Source: CAZSHG01 sp964459995
GTDB lineage: Bacteria > UBP14 > UBA6098
Direction: 5' to 3'
Length of the DNA: 61,560 nucleotides
Assembly: GCA_964459995.1 (NCBI GenBank)
Contig: CAYWOR010000016.1
Span: 1-61,560 of the forward strand
A program made the position numbers and the translations under genes. Below the pieces are notes generated by a model. That model worked only from the letters and a program-made list of their open reading frames with translations. It had not been told where the DNA came from and did no database searches. This document shows positions 8,072 through 16,946 of this stretch, one piece after another; within the stretch, counting starts at the first letter, position 1; every line of letters begins with the position of its first letter.

Positions 8072-9811
8072 TCAAAGAATGACCTGTTCTTTGTATTCAC
8101 CGAAGACGTCCCGAAGGACATCGCTAATTTCGCCGATTGTAGCATATTCGCGAACCGCGTCGATAATATGCGGCATCAGGTTCTCGTCGGATTGAGCCGC
8201 TTTGCGGAGCAATTCGAGATGTTTTTCCACAGCATCATTGTTTCTGCGCGATCTAAGGGCTTCGAGTTTACGCACCTGAACATCGCGGATGCTTGGATCG
8301 ACCTTAAGAAGCTCCTTCGGAGCCTCTTTTTCGACTCGATATTTGTTGACGCCTACGATTATTCTTTCGCCGCTTTCGATGCTCCGCTGATACTTGTAAG
8401 CACTATCCTGAATCTCTTTTTGGACATAGCCCTTTTCGATTGCGGAGATCATTCCGCCCAGCTTCTCTATCTTTTCGATGTAGTCGAAAGCTTCGGCTTC
8501 GATTTTGTCGGTTAGCTGTTCGACGAAATAGGAGCCTGCCAGTGGGTCTATAGTATTTGCGGCGCCGGATTCCGAAGCCACAATCTGTTGTGTCCTTAGG
8601 GCGATTCGCACCGAATCTTCAGTCGGAAGCGAGAGGGCTTCGTCGCGGGAGTTAGTGTGAAGGCTCTGTGTGCCTCCGAGAACTGCGGCGAGGGTTTGTA
8701 TCGCCACACGGATGATGTTGTTATCGGGTTGTTGGGCGGTAAGTGTCGAACCGGCGGTCTGAGTGTGGAATCGTAGCATCATCGATTTGGGGTCTTTCGC
8801 GTTGAACTGCTCTTTGATAATTTTCGCCCACATTCTTCTTGCGGCACGGAATTTGGCTACTTCTTCGAGGAGGTCATTATGGGAATTGAAGAAGAAGGAC
8901 AATCTTCCCGCGAAGCTGTCTATGTCGAGTCCTGTAGAGATTGCAGTTTTGCAGTATTCGATGCCGTCGGCGAGCGTAAATGCAACCTCCTGCACCGCCG
9001 ATGAGCCTGCCTCGCGGATATGATACCCCGAAATCGAGATTGTGTTCCATTTCGGAACATGCTGAGTGCAATATTCGAAGATGTTCGTGATTATTCTCAT
9101 CGATGGTCGCGGTGGATAGATATAAGTTCCACGGGCGATATATTCTTTGAGTATGTCGTTCTGAATCGTTCCGCGAAGTTCTTTCGAGGAGACGCCCTGT
9201 TTTTCGCCAACCGCGATATACATCGCGAGCAGAACCGCCGCGGTAGAGTTTATAGTCATCGATGTTGAAACCTTATCCAAGGGGATTTCCGCGAATAGGG
9301 TTTCCATGTCTTCGAGCGAATCGATTGCGACGCCGACTTTGCCCACCTCGCCGATGCTCATTTTATGGTCGGAATCGTAGCCAATCTGTGTTGGGAGATC
9401 GAAGGCGACGGAGAGGCCGGTCTGCCCCTGTTCGAGAAGGAATTTGTAGCGCTTGTTCGATTCCTCGGCTGTTCCGAAACCGGCATACTGGCGCATAGTC
9501 CAAAGCCTGCCGCGATAGCCGGTCGGATATACTCCGCGAGTAAATGGATATTCCCCGGGAAAACCGAGCTTGTCTTCGTAGGCGCAGTCGAAATCCTTAG
9601 GAATTGCAAGTCTTTCGACAACATTGCCTTCGTAATCGATAAGGTCGGAACGCTCCGGCGCTTTTCCGAGCAAAGGCTTTACCGAATCTTGTTCCCAACG
9701 CGCTTTTTCGGCTTCCAGAAAAGCCCGCTTCTTACGGATAAATCCGGCATTACAGTCGGGGTTTTGCCCGCAATTGTGGTCATGACAGTCATCATGATGT
9801 TTTTCCATCAT
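8072..9811 (-). CDS. mcmA1: Methylmalonyl-CoA mutase, catalytic subunit
   Basis: Rearranges succinyl-CoA and methylmalonyl-CoA by a radical mechanism. The 579-residue TIM-barrel subunit has YPFTRGVYPTGYRGRLWTMR near 88, SVAFDLPTQIGYDSDH, SISGYHIREAGSSAVQE and LRFHTQTAGSTLTAQQPDNN (each stretch 20 residues or fewer). The first 16 residues form an unusual His/Asp/Cys-rich stretch (EKHHDDCHDHNCGQ) not typical of the family and possibly metal-binding. This is the first gene of the operon that runs to birA. Upstream, 9812-9991 is AT-rich and presumably holds the promoter, but I cannot place it firmly. Confidence 0.95.
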   Translation of the reverse strand: MMEKHHDDCHDHNCGQNPDCNAGFIRKKRAFLEAEKARWEQDSVKPLLGKAPERSDLIDYEGNVVERLAIPKDFDCAYEDKLGFPGEYPFTRGVYPTGYRGRLWTMRQYAGFGTAEESNKRYKFLLEQGQTGLSVAFDLPTQIGYDSDHKMSIGEVGKVGVAIDSLEDMETLFAEIPLDKVSTSMTINSTAAVLLAMYIAVGEKQGVSSKELRGTIQNDILKEYIARGTYIYPPRPSMRIITNIFEYCTQHVPKWNTISISGYHIREAGSSAVQEVAFTLADGIEYCKTAISTGLDIDSFAGRLSFFFNSHNDLLEEVAKFRAARRMWAKIIKEQFNAKDPKSMMLRFHTQTAGSTLTAQQPDNNIIRVAIQTLAAVLGGTQSLHTNSRDEALSLPTEDSVRIALRTQQIVASESGAANTIDPLAGSYFVEQLTDKIEAEAFDYIEKIEKLGGMISAIEKGYVQKEIQDSAYKYQRSIESGERIIVGVNKYRVEKEAPKELLKVDPSIRDVQVRKLEALRSRRNNDAVEKHLELLRKAAQSDENLMPHIIDAVREYATIGEISDVLRDVFGEYKEQVIL

Positions 9812-9991
9812 TCACCTCGATTAATCGCGATAAGTTCGATGTCAAACAGAGTAACATATATCTACAACGATAAAAGTCCACTTATTTTTGCGTTTTTTAT
9901 ATCGAAGGTTAATAAAAAAACAGAAGCATGCACGTTTCAGATTATTCTAATATAGAGTAATTTGAAAAAGAATATTACAATTGCAAGTTGT

Positions 9992-11731
9992 TTACAGCAG
10001 AAGAGTTGCGAGGATAGATATGCCGCCGCAAAGTGCAAAACCGCCATCAAAAGCAAGTTCCGCCCATGTCCCACGTCCGATCCCCCATCGGCGGAATTTA
10101 TCGACGATAATAGCGGCATAGCCCATGAAGGCAACAAGAATTAGCGTTACGGGAGGCAGAAATCGCATAACCACGCCGATTACAAGGGTTAGAAAGATTG
10201 CGGCGAACGAAAGAAGAACCGCAATCCATGCCCCCTTTTCTCCTATGACAGTTGCAAGCGACTCTCTGCCCAGAACCCTGTCGCTTTCGAGGTCGGTGAT
10301 AGAGAATAATGAGGCGCGAAGAAAGGTCAGAAGCGCTATCCATGCGAGCGACAGACCTACCTGGGAGGATATTTCAAAACCATTGGCGGCAAAAGGAACG
10401 AAACCGCAGGCGAAAAACCAGCCGATAACATGAAGAATATCCCTCGCACCGGGAATCTCGCGAGGAGTTACGAGCTTTGCGCCCATTGGAAAGATTCGAT
10501 AATTCTTGAGAATCAGAAACAGACCGGCGCAAATGCCACCAATAAGCGTAAGTATGAATGCTCTCCAGCCGAAAAGGAACATGAGGCCAGTCGATAGAAT
10601 TAGTCCGGCAACTGCGGAAGCTCCAAGAAGCCTTCGGTTGCTCCAAAAGAAGCTAATTTTGGAGGGATCGGCGAGGATAACGCCCTGCCAATCGACGACA
10701 TTGTAAATCGCATGAAAGCCGAACACAAAAAGCCCCATCGAAATTAGGAGTAGCGGCTCGATTCGAAAACCGGCCAAAAAGAGAAATGTGGCGGTGAGCA
10801 TGGCCGCGGCAAAACCGGTCAAAATGTTGCTTTGAATGATAATATAGCCGAAATCTTTAATAAATGGTTTAGACCAAAGCGGAAGATTGCCCTCGTTAAT
10901 TCTTTCGAGGCGTTCGATAACTGCGGAGACAATCCAGTGCGGGGTGCTTGCGCCGGCGGTAACCGCGACTGTGCTCGCTCCGGCGAAATCAGCGGGGTCG
11001 ATTTCGGAGGCTGTCTCTACCCAAATCGATTTGACGCCGGTGGATTTGGCGACTTCGTATAAACGCTTTGTATTGCTGGAGTTAAATCCGCCGACAATAA
11101 CAATCGCATCGGCCTCTTTTGCCAGATTTAAGATTTCGTCCTGGCGCGCGGAGGTTGAATCGCAAAGGGTATCGAAAATTTCGGTCTCCGGAAATCTCTC
11201 GGCGACAGCCTTCGCACGCTCGTCATACCAATCTTTACGAAGCGTGGTTTGACCGATTACGACAGGCTTGTGTAACACGGGCAGGCTTTTCACATCGTCG
11301 ATATCCGCGACAACATATCCTCTTTCACCCGCAAAGCCGAGAAGCCCTACAACCTCGGCATGGTCGTGGTGGCCGACGATTACAACATCGTGCCCTTTCG
11401 CGGCGTTGTTTTTTACGATGGATTGAACTCGAGCAACTTTTTTGCATGTCGCATCGCAAATATTCGCGCCGGTATCCTTGAGGTTGTTTCGAACATCCGG
11501 GGGAATACCATGGCTTCGAATCACGACGGTGGATTTCTCGTCAAGCTCTGAAAACTCCTCGGACACGCCAATTCCCTGCCCGCGAAGGAATTCGACAACC
11601 TGCGGATTATGAATCAAAGGGCCCCATGTGAAGATGGGACCCTTTTTGTTTACTGCGGTGCGAAGCACCAAATCCACGGCATCTTTCACACCTGTGCAGA
11701 AACCTGCGGTCTTGGCGAGCTTAACTTTCAA
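9992..11731 (-). CDS. ispH: IspH fused to a UbiA-like membrane prenyltransferase domain
   Basis: Residues 1-285 are 4-hydroxy-3-methylbut-2-enyl diphosphate reductase, the last step of the MEP isoprenoid pathway. The three Fe-S cysteines are visible in AGFCTGV (12), CDATCKKV (near 95) and TLCDSTSARQDE (near 190), with the IHNP and GGFNSSNT loops. Residues 290-579 are hydrophobic with about eight or nine membrane segments. They carry YNVVDWQGV and DLESDRVLGRESLATVIG, which resemble the two Asp motifs of UbiA prenyltransferases. The start appears to be TTG at 11731, matching the usual IspH N-terminus. The fusion would tether a soluble isoprenoid enzyme to a prenyl-using membrane enzyme; the UbiA call is by motif only. 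Confidence 0.85.
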   Translation of the reverse strand: MKVKLAKTAGFCTGVKDAVDLVLRTAVNKKGPIFTWGPLIHNPQVVEFLRGQGIGVSEEFSELDEKSTVVIRSHGIPPDVRNNLKDTGANICDATCKKVARVQSIVKNNAAKGHDVVIVGHHDHAEVVGLLGFAGERGYVVADIDDVKSLPVLHKPVVIGQTTLRKDWYDERAKAVAERFPETEIFDTLCDSTSARQDEILNLAKEADAIVIVGGFNSSNTKRLYEVAKSTGVKSIWVETASEIDPADFAGASTVAVTAGASTPHWIVSAVIERLERINEGNLPLWSKPFIKDFGYIIIQSNILTGFAAAMLTATFLFLAGFRIEPLLLISMGLFVFGFHAIYNVVDWQGVILADPSKISFFWSNRRLLGASAVAGLILSTGLMFLFGWRAFILTLIGGICAGLFLILKNYRIFPMGAKLVTPREIPGARDILHVIGWFFACGFVPFAANGFEISSQVGLSLAWIALLTFLRASLFSITDLESDRVLGRESLATVIGEKGAWIAVLLSFAAIFLTLVIGVVMRFLPPVTLILVAFMGYAAIIVDKFRRWGIGRGTWAELAFDGGFALCGGISILATLLL

Positions 11732-11737
11732 AGGTTT

Positions 11738-12751
11738 TTACCACGGGAAACAACCCGAGCGTTCGCCGGTTTTGGTTCTGCGGGTGATGCCGACTGTAAG
11801 GCCGATGCTGTGCTGAACACCGACTTCTTTTTCAATCGTTGTCCACTCGTCGGTGTCCCAATCCCAATACTCGTCTTTTACTTTGCCGAGGAAACTCGCC
11901 TGATAACGCGCCTCGACCAAAAGATGGAAATCGTAAGTCTGGAAGGCGAGAATACCGCCGCTTAGCATGAGTGAAGGCGCATCGTCGGTAACCCATTCTC
12001 TGTTGCCCTGATATTCGATAGGAACGACCGCCCATTCGATTCCGGCGGCACCGCCTGCGAAAAATGCGAAGTCTTTCGGTGAGGTAATGTAATATGCTCC
12101 GATATTCAAGCCGAATCCTGTCGCTTCACCGCCGGCGCTGATATAGCCGCGTCCCGTAACGAAGAGCTTTTCCATCTCATACATCGCCATAGCTTCATAG
12201 AGCCACATCTCTTCGCCGCCGTAGCTGTCGGCCAGAGGGAATCTGTATCCTATATTCACGCCGACCGTGTAATGATTCAGGCGTCTGCGGGGGTCTTTGG
12301 CCTCGGTCTCGGTAACATTGGTCTTGTCGATGACATCTCCGGCTTTAACTCCGGTTGCGATTCCCTTTGCAAGCCTTCCGATGACGATATCGAGGTCCTC
12401 GACACTTTCGGAGGTCATCTTATCGGAATGGGCTCTGGAACCGTCGTGATTGACGACATAGACATTGAGGATAATTTTCTCGCCCAATTTTGAGAGAGAG
12501 CCATACAACGCTTGATGCACTCCGGCTTCTTTTGCCGCCTGTGCCGCACAAGCGTCGTCCTCGCAGAACTCGCCTCTGGGAGCAGAGCGCACGGAATAGC
12601 CAAGGTCGGCCAAATCGGACTTGAAAAGCTCATGCACTGAGAAAACAGTTGCATCATCGAGGCCTGTGGAGGTGAAATCGAATATCATTATCGAAGTTTG
12701 TGCACACAGTGCAAAGGCAATGATCATAAAGGCAAATGCTACTCTTTTCAT
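11738..12751 (-). CDS. Exported protein of unknown function
   Basis: Not recognised with certainty. The 337-residue protein starts with a signal peptide (MKRVAFAFMIIAFALC, cut near AQT). The N-terminal third (SIMIFDFTSTGLDD, FKSDLADLGYSV, then EAGVHQALYGSLSKLGEKI) resembles the CsgG/TolB-like fold in which proteins act on periplasmic lipoprotein assemblies. The C-terminal half is aromatic and strand-rich (HYTVGVNIGYRF and VQHSIGLTVGITRR), like an outer-membrane barrel. ATG 12751 follows AAGGGG; an upstream in-frame TTG lacks support. It ends 7 bp before ispH-ubiA. Confidence 0.6.
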   Translation of the reverse strand: MKRVAFAFMIIAFALCAQTSIMIFDFTSTGLDDATVFSVHELFKSDLADLGYSVRSAPRGEFCEDDACAAQAAKEAGVHQALYGSLSKLGEKIILNVYVVNHDGSRAHSDKMTSESVEDLDIVIGRLAKGIATGVKAGDVIDKTNVTETEAKDPRRRLNHYTVGVNIGYRFPLADSYGGEEMWLYEAMAMYEMEKLFVTGRGYISAGGEATGFGLNIGAYYITSPKDFAFFAGGAAGIEWAVVPIEYQGNREWVTDDAPSLMLSGGILAFQTYDFHLLVEARYQASFLGKVKDEYWDWDTDEWTTIEKEVGVQHSIGLTVGITRRTKTGERSGCFPW

Positions 12752-12809
12752 GATGTCCCCTTTCAATTAACGGTTTCCAAATGAGTATTTCACAGTTAAC
12801 GTGCCAGAA

Positions 12810-15317
12810 TCAACTTTCGTGAATCCATTTGTCCAATAGGTTACGATGGTAATTGATTGTTTTACCGAGGTTTTCCTCATCCTTCGCTTCCGCGATAATT
12901 TTAAAAACGGGATTGTCATGGCCGGGGATAATCAGCGCCCACGAGTCTGCGCTGTAGATTTTCACCCCGTCGATGACGTCGCGGGGGGAGTTGGCGGTTT
13001 CCTCGATGAGTTTGCGCATTAGGGTTCCCATCATGTTGTATGAGCAGTGCACCTGCGCCTCTCCGCGGACATAGACAGGAATATCCGCGGCGATATGCGA
13101 AAGTTGCAGGCCTGATTTTGCCAGCATTTCGAGCATTTTGACAGCGGCGAATATGCCGTCGGATGCGAACAGCCATTCAGGGAAAATAACCCCGCCGCGA
13201 GTTCCGCCGACAAAATCGACCTTGCCGGAACTCGCCGCTTCCATCATCGAGAGGTGGTCGTCGCGTGTGAAAATCAACTCGATGCCCTTTTCGCGGGCAA
13301 TTTTATTTACTCCCATAGTGGCGGAAATTGGCACCGCGATAGCCTTCGGTTTTGATGTTCGAGCTATCAAATCGAGAATAATGCAAAGCTCGGATTGCTC
13401 GTCGAAAAGTCTGCCGTTTTCATCGACGATACGCAACCTTTCGCCGGAGGGGTCGAGAAGAAATCCGGCGTCGGCATCGAGACTTTTGACAATCGTTGCG
13501 AGCCTTCGATGGTCTTGTTCGCGCTGTTCGCGTGTTCGAGTGATTCTGTTTGGGTCGATAACGGCGTTGATGTTGACAGTGTCGATATTCAGCTCAGAAA
13601 GAATGCTCGGAAGGATTTCGGCTGTTCCGCCGTGAGAATAATCGACGATTATCTTGAAGCGCCTTTTTGATATGGCTTCTCGGTCGATTCTCTCGGCGAG
13701 AGCTTGCGAATAATCTTGCAGATTCCCGCGCGGTCGAATTAGTGCGCCGAGGTTTTTATAACTTGCTCGGCGGAAATCTTCACGTTCGAAAAGGCGTTCG
13801 ATTGAGCGTGCTTTGTCTGTTGTTAGGTCGGCGCCGTTGCTGTCGAAGAATATCAAATCTTGGCCGTTGTCATCGCGGGGGGATTTGCGTATATGCACAC
13901 CGCCGTTGTGCTGTGATTTCGAGAGAAGCCATCTGACAACCGGAATCGGCGCTATGCCGATGTCGTCCACATCGACTCCGGCGGACATGATTCCGCAGAA
14001 AAGTGCGCGTGTCGATATTTGGCTTGCGCGGTCGCCGTCGCGGGAGATGAGGACGCTTCCCTTTCCTCCGAGATTCGCGCCGAAAGATGCGCCGAGTTTT
14101 GTTGCAAACTCCGGCGAAATTTCCGAATTGATAATTCCGGAGGCTCTGCTTCCGGCGAAAAGTTCGCCGCCGGTTCTGTCCGCCCATACGAGGGTCTCGT
14201 TAACTGTCGTGAAAGGGCCGACAGTTTTCTCCGGCCATATTTTGACAGCCTCGGCGATTCGGGAGTTGTTGCCGATTTTGCAGAAACCCGCAACTACGGC
14301 ATATTCACCGATCGTCGCTTCGTCGCCGATTGTCGTGTTGTTTGCGATGGTTGCGCGTTCTATCAAAGCGCCGGCGCCGACAGAGCAATTGTGCCATAAA
14401 ACCGAGCCTTCGATTGCCGCGGATGCTCCTATGTATGAATCCGCGCCGATAATCGTGTTTTTAAGCTTGGCTCCGGCGGAAATTTTGCAGTTGTCCGCTA
14501 TTACGACCGTGCCCTCACATTCGATAAAGCCCGAGATTTCCACATCCTCGCCGACAAACAGCTTGGCTCCGTAGTCTTGGACAAGTTTTCCGGGGATATC
14601 GAGCTGGATTTCGCCGCTGATTGCATCTTCATTAGCACGGCGATATTCGCGAAGATTGCCGACGTCTCGCCAATAGCCCTCGGCGACATAGCCATAAAGC
14701 GGTTCGCCTTTTTTCATTAGCAGTGGGAATAGGTTTTTCGAGAAATCGAACTCTTCATTTTTCGGAATATAATCGAGGACGTGCGGTTCGATAACATAGA
14801 TGCCTGTGTTTACGGTGTCAGAGAAAACCTGTCCCCATGCCGGTTTCTCGAGAAAGCGTTTGATTTCGCCCGTTTCGGGGTCGATTATAACAATTCCGAA
14901 TGCGAGGGGCTTTTCGACTTTTGTGAGGACAATAGTAACCGCGGCGCTTTTAGATTTGTGGAACTCGACTGCTTTTCGCAAATCGAAATCGGTGAGAACA
15001 TCGCCGGAGATAACTAAAACGGTTTCATCGACTAATCCTGCGGCGTTTTTGACCGCGCCGGCAGTTCCCCAGTCCCCCTGAGAAAGGACATACCGCATAT
15101 CCACGCCAAAACCCGCGCCATCGCCGAAATGCCCCTGAATAAGGTCTGCCTGATAATAGAGCAAGCTCACGCAATCTGTGATTCCGCATTTTCTTACCGC
15201 ACCGACAACATGCTCCATCATCGGCCTGCCGAGAATTGGCACCATCGGTTTCGGTAAATGCGATGTCAAAGGTCTTAGCCTCGTCCCAAAACCGCCGGCA
15301 AGTATTATCGCCCTCAT
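12810..15317 (-). CDS. Nucleotidyltransferase / phosphohexomutase fusion
   Basis: The N-terminal half (1-235) is a sugar-1-phosphate nucleotidyltransferase: AGGFGTRLRPLTSHLPKPM at 6-24 and VISGDVLTD near 104. Residues 250-365 are hexapeptide (left-handed beta-helix) repeats (IGADSYIGASAAI, IANNTTIGDEATIGEYAVV). The C-terminal half (about 380-835) is a phosphomannomutase/phosphoglucomutase-like region; its phosphoserine loop reads GGVHIRKSPRDDNG. The metal loop, normally DGDGDR, reads DPSGER, so mutase activity is doubtful. Similar fusions are annotated as mannose-1-phosphate guanylyltransferases. ATG 15317 follows GGAAGGTGAT. It probably supplies activated sugar for the glycan genes upstream. 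Confidence 0.85.
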   Translation of the reverse strand: MRAIILAGGFGTRLRPLTSHLPKPMVPILGRPMMEHVVGAVRKCGITDCVSLLYYQADLIQGHFGDGAGFGVDMRYVLSQGDWGTAGAVKNAAGLVDETVLVISGDVLTDFDLRKAVEFHKSKSAAVTIVLTKVEKPLAFGIVIIDPETGEIKRFLEKPAWGQVFSDTVNTGIYVIEPHVLDYIPKNEEFDFSKNLFPLLMKKGEPLYGYVAEGYWRDVGNLREYRRANEDAISGEIQLDIPGKLVQDYGAKLFVGEDVEISGFIECEGTVVIADNCKISAGAKLKNTIIGADSYIGASAAIEGSVLWHNCSVGAGALIERATIANNTTIGDEATIGEYAVVAGFCKIGNNSRIAEAVKIWPEKTVGPFTTVNETLVWADRTGGELFAGSRASGIINSEISPEFATKLGASFGANLGGKGSVLISRDGDRASQISTRALFCGIMSAGVDVDDIGIAPIPVVRWLLSKSQHNGGVHIRKSPRDDNGQDLIFFDSNGADLTTDKARSIERLFEREDFRRASYKNLGALIRPRGNLQDYSQALAERIDREAISKRRFKIIVDYSHGGTAEILPSILSELNIDTVNINAVIDPNRITRTREQREQDHRRLATIVKSLDADAGFLLDPSGERLRIVDENGRLFDEQSELCIILDLIARTSKPKAIAVPISATMGVNKIAREKGIELIFTRDDHLSMMEAASSGKVDFVGGTRGGVIFPEWLFASDGIFAAVKMLEMLAKSGLQLSHIAADIPVYVRGEAQVHCSYNMMGTLMRKLIEETANSPRDVIDGVKIYSADSWALIIPGHDNPVFKIIAEAKDEENLGKTINYHRNLLDKWIHES

Positions 15318-15392
15318 AATATCACCTTCCAAAATATGGAAATACTATACCTAATTTAACTCAATAATCGCAAAATGCAAATTAGGTCTTCA

Positions 15393-16946
15393 TCAGTATT
15401 TAAATTCACGGTTCATGTCGAGTGAATAATAAATCTCCATCAGCTCGTTGGATTTCGGCAAAATCTCCTCGGCAAGATCTTTCCTGAGGCCGATTACGGT
15501 TCGTTGGATCATCCCGAATTCGTAGTTTGGGTAAGCCTGTTGCATATCAGCAAATTTCTTATCGTCGAGTAGCCAATAGATGATGCCTTCGACATTCTCC
15601 TCGTGAATAAGCGGAACCGGCAGTCTTTTGTCCTCGATTGGGCGTGTGAGACCGACCATATCGACAATCTCGGTTTCGTTCCTTGCGAAAAAGCCTATTA
15701 CGCCTATCTCTCCTGCGGCAATTTTGAAATCGCCCTGAATATTCTTCTCGAACCATATTGTCGTAGAAGCGTAGATTTTTTCGCGGATCGAGAGGATTTC
15801 TGCGGAGTATCTTTTGCTGTCCGCAAGGTTGAAGGGCATCATAAGGGCAGTCCAAACCACAACAAGCCCGATTATTATGCGATTTTCCATTCCTGAAAAT
15901 AGTTTCACACCTTCGAGAATTCTCTTAATGCCAACTGCGAAGAGAAGGGATGTGAGTATCAGCGGCGGCGCGAAATACCAGAGGAAAAGCGAGGCATAGT
16001 TGTTTCCCGAAAGGATGAAGGCAGACATATAAACCACGGTGAAAATCCCCAAAGGCAGAAATTCTTTCGATTTTTTGATAATGATCGCGTAAAGCCCCAA
16101 AATCGCAAAGAGCGGAATGATATAGCCGAAAAGCGTTCCGAGATGATAGACATCCGAGAGGCCAATTACAGCCATGCCAAAGGAGATAAGCACTTCGGAA
16201 GCGCCTTCTGTCCACGAAACAGAATTATCGAAGGCGACTTTTCGGACAACGCTAACCGGTAGAGGTGTGCCGTAATAGAGCCATGTTCCGATAATCAGGG
16301 CAAGAATTATTGCTGTGGGTGCAATGAGTTGGGTTATTCTCGGCCTTGTCTCGCGGCGGAGGATTAGGGTGAGAAAAACCACACCGAGCAAGAGTAAGTT
16401 GTCGAAGCGCACCCAAATGCCGATAGCGGCAGTAATAAGGGCATGCGAGGGCTTTTTCTCGTTGATGAAGTAAAAGGCGAGCACCATCGAAGCCATCGAA
16501 AGGGCGATTTCCATTCCACCGAGGCTTGAAATCTGGAATACTGAATTTGAGAACAGAACCGCGACTGCCAGAAGTCCAGCCCATCGACTCTTTACAAGAC
16601 TATAGGCCAGCTCGACGAGAAGAATTGCGAGAAAAATCTCGGAAAGCGCGCCGAGAACCCATATTATCGACACAGAGTCGAAACCGAGGATTCTGGGTAG
16701 GGCGTTGAGAAGCGTCCATAGCGGGTTAGTTATCGCATAGACCCTTTGTCCGAGATTGAAAACCGCGCCGTTGCCAAGGGCGATGTTCCGTGCGACACGC
16801 ATCGTGATGTAGGCGTCGTCGAGAATATTCGCCGGAAGAATAACCCGATAAAGAAACGCTACAACGGCGGCAAGGAGGTTTGGTATCTTGTCGAAAACGT
16901 AACTTCTGCCGCCTTTATCTTCCATCGCAGATGAAGTTTCAGACAT
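15393..16946 (-). CDS. Polytopic membrane protein, glycosyltransferase-like (GT39/ArnT type)
   Basis: The 517-residue protein has about ten to twelve hydrophobic helices. Its N-terminal part shows the pattern of lipid-linked-sugar glycosyltransferases: NILDDAYITMRVARNIA near 40, an acidic pair in the first external loop, followed by GNGAVFNLGQRVYAITNPLW. A soluble C-terminal periplasmic region begins near residue 400 (YSAEILSIREKIYAST). Such proteins transfer sugars from polyprenyl carriers in the inner membrane; substrate unknown. It overlaps the glycogen synthase gene by 8 bp, so the two are likely co-transcribed. Confidence 0.7.
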   Translation of the reverse strand: MSETSSAMEDKGGRSYVFDKIPNLLAAVVAFLYRVILPANILDDAYITMRVARNIALGNGAVFNLGQRVYAITNPLWTLLNALPRILGFDSVSIIWVLGALSEIFLAILLVELAYSLVKSRWAGLLAVAVLFSNSVFQISSLGGMEIALSMASMVLAFYFINEKKPSHALITAAIGIWVRFDNLLLLGVVFLTLILRRETRPRITQLIAPTAIILALIIGTWLYYGTPLPVSVVRKVAFDNSVSWTEGASEVLISFGMAVIGLSDVYHLGTLFGYIIPLFAILGLYAIIIKKSKEFLPLGIFTVVYMSAFILSGNNYASLFLWYFAPPLILTSLLFAVGIKRILEGVKLFSGMENRIIIGLVVVWTALMMPFNLADSKRYSAEILSIREKIYASTTIWFEKNIQGDFKIAAGEIGVIGFFARNETEIVDMVGLTRPIEDKRLPVPLIHEENVEGIIYWLLDDKKFADMQQAYPNYEFGMIQRTVIGLRKDLAEEILPKSNELMEIYYSLDMNREFKY

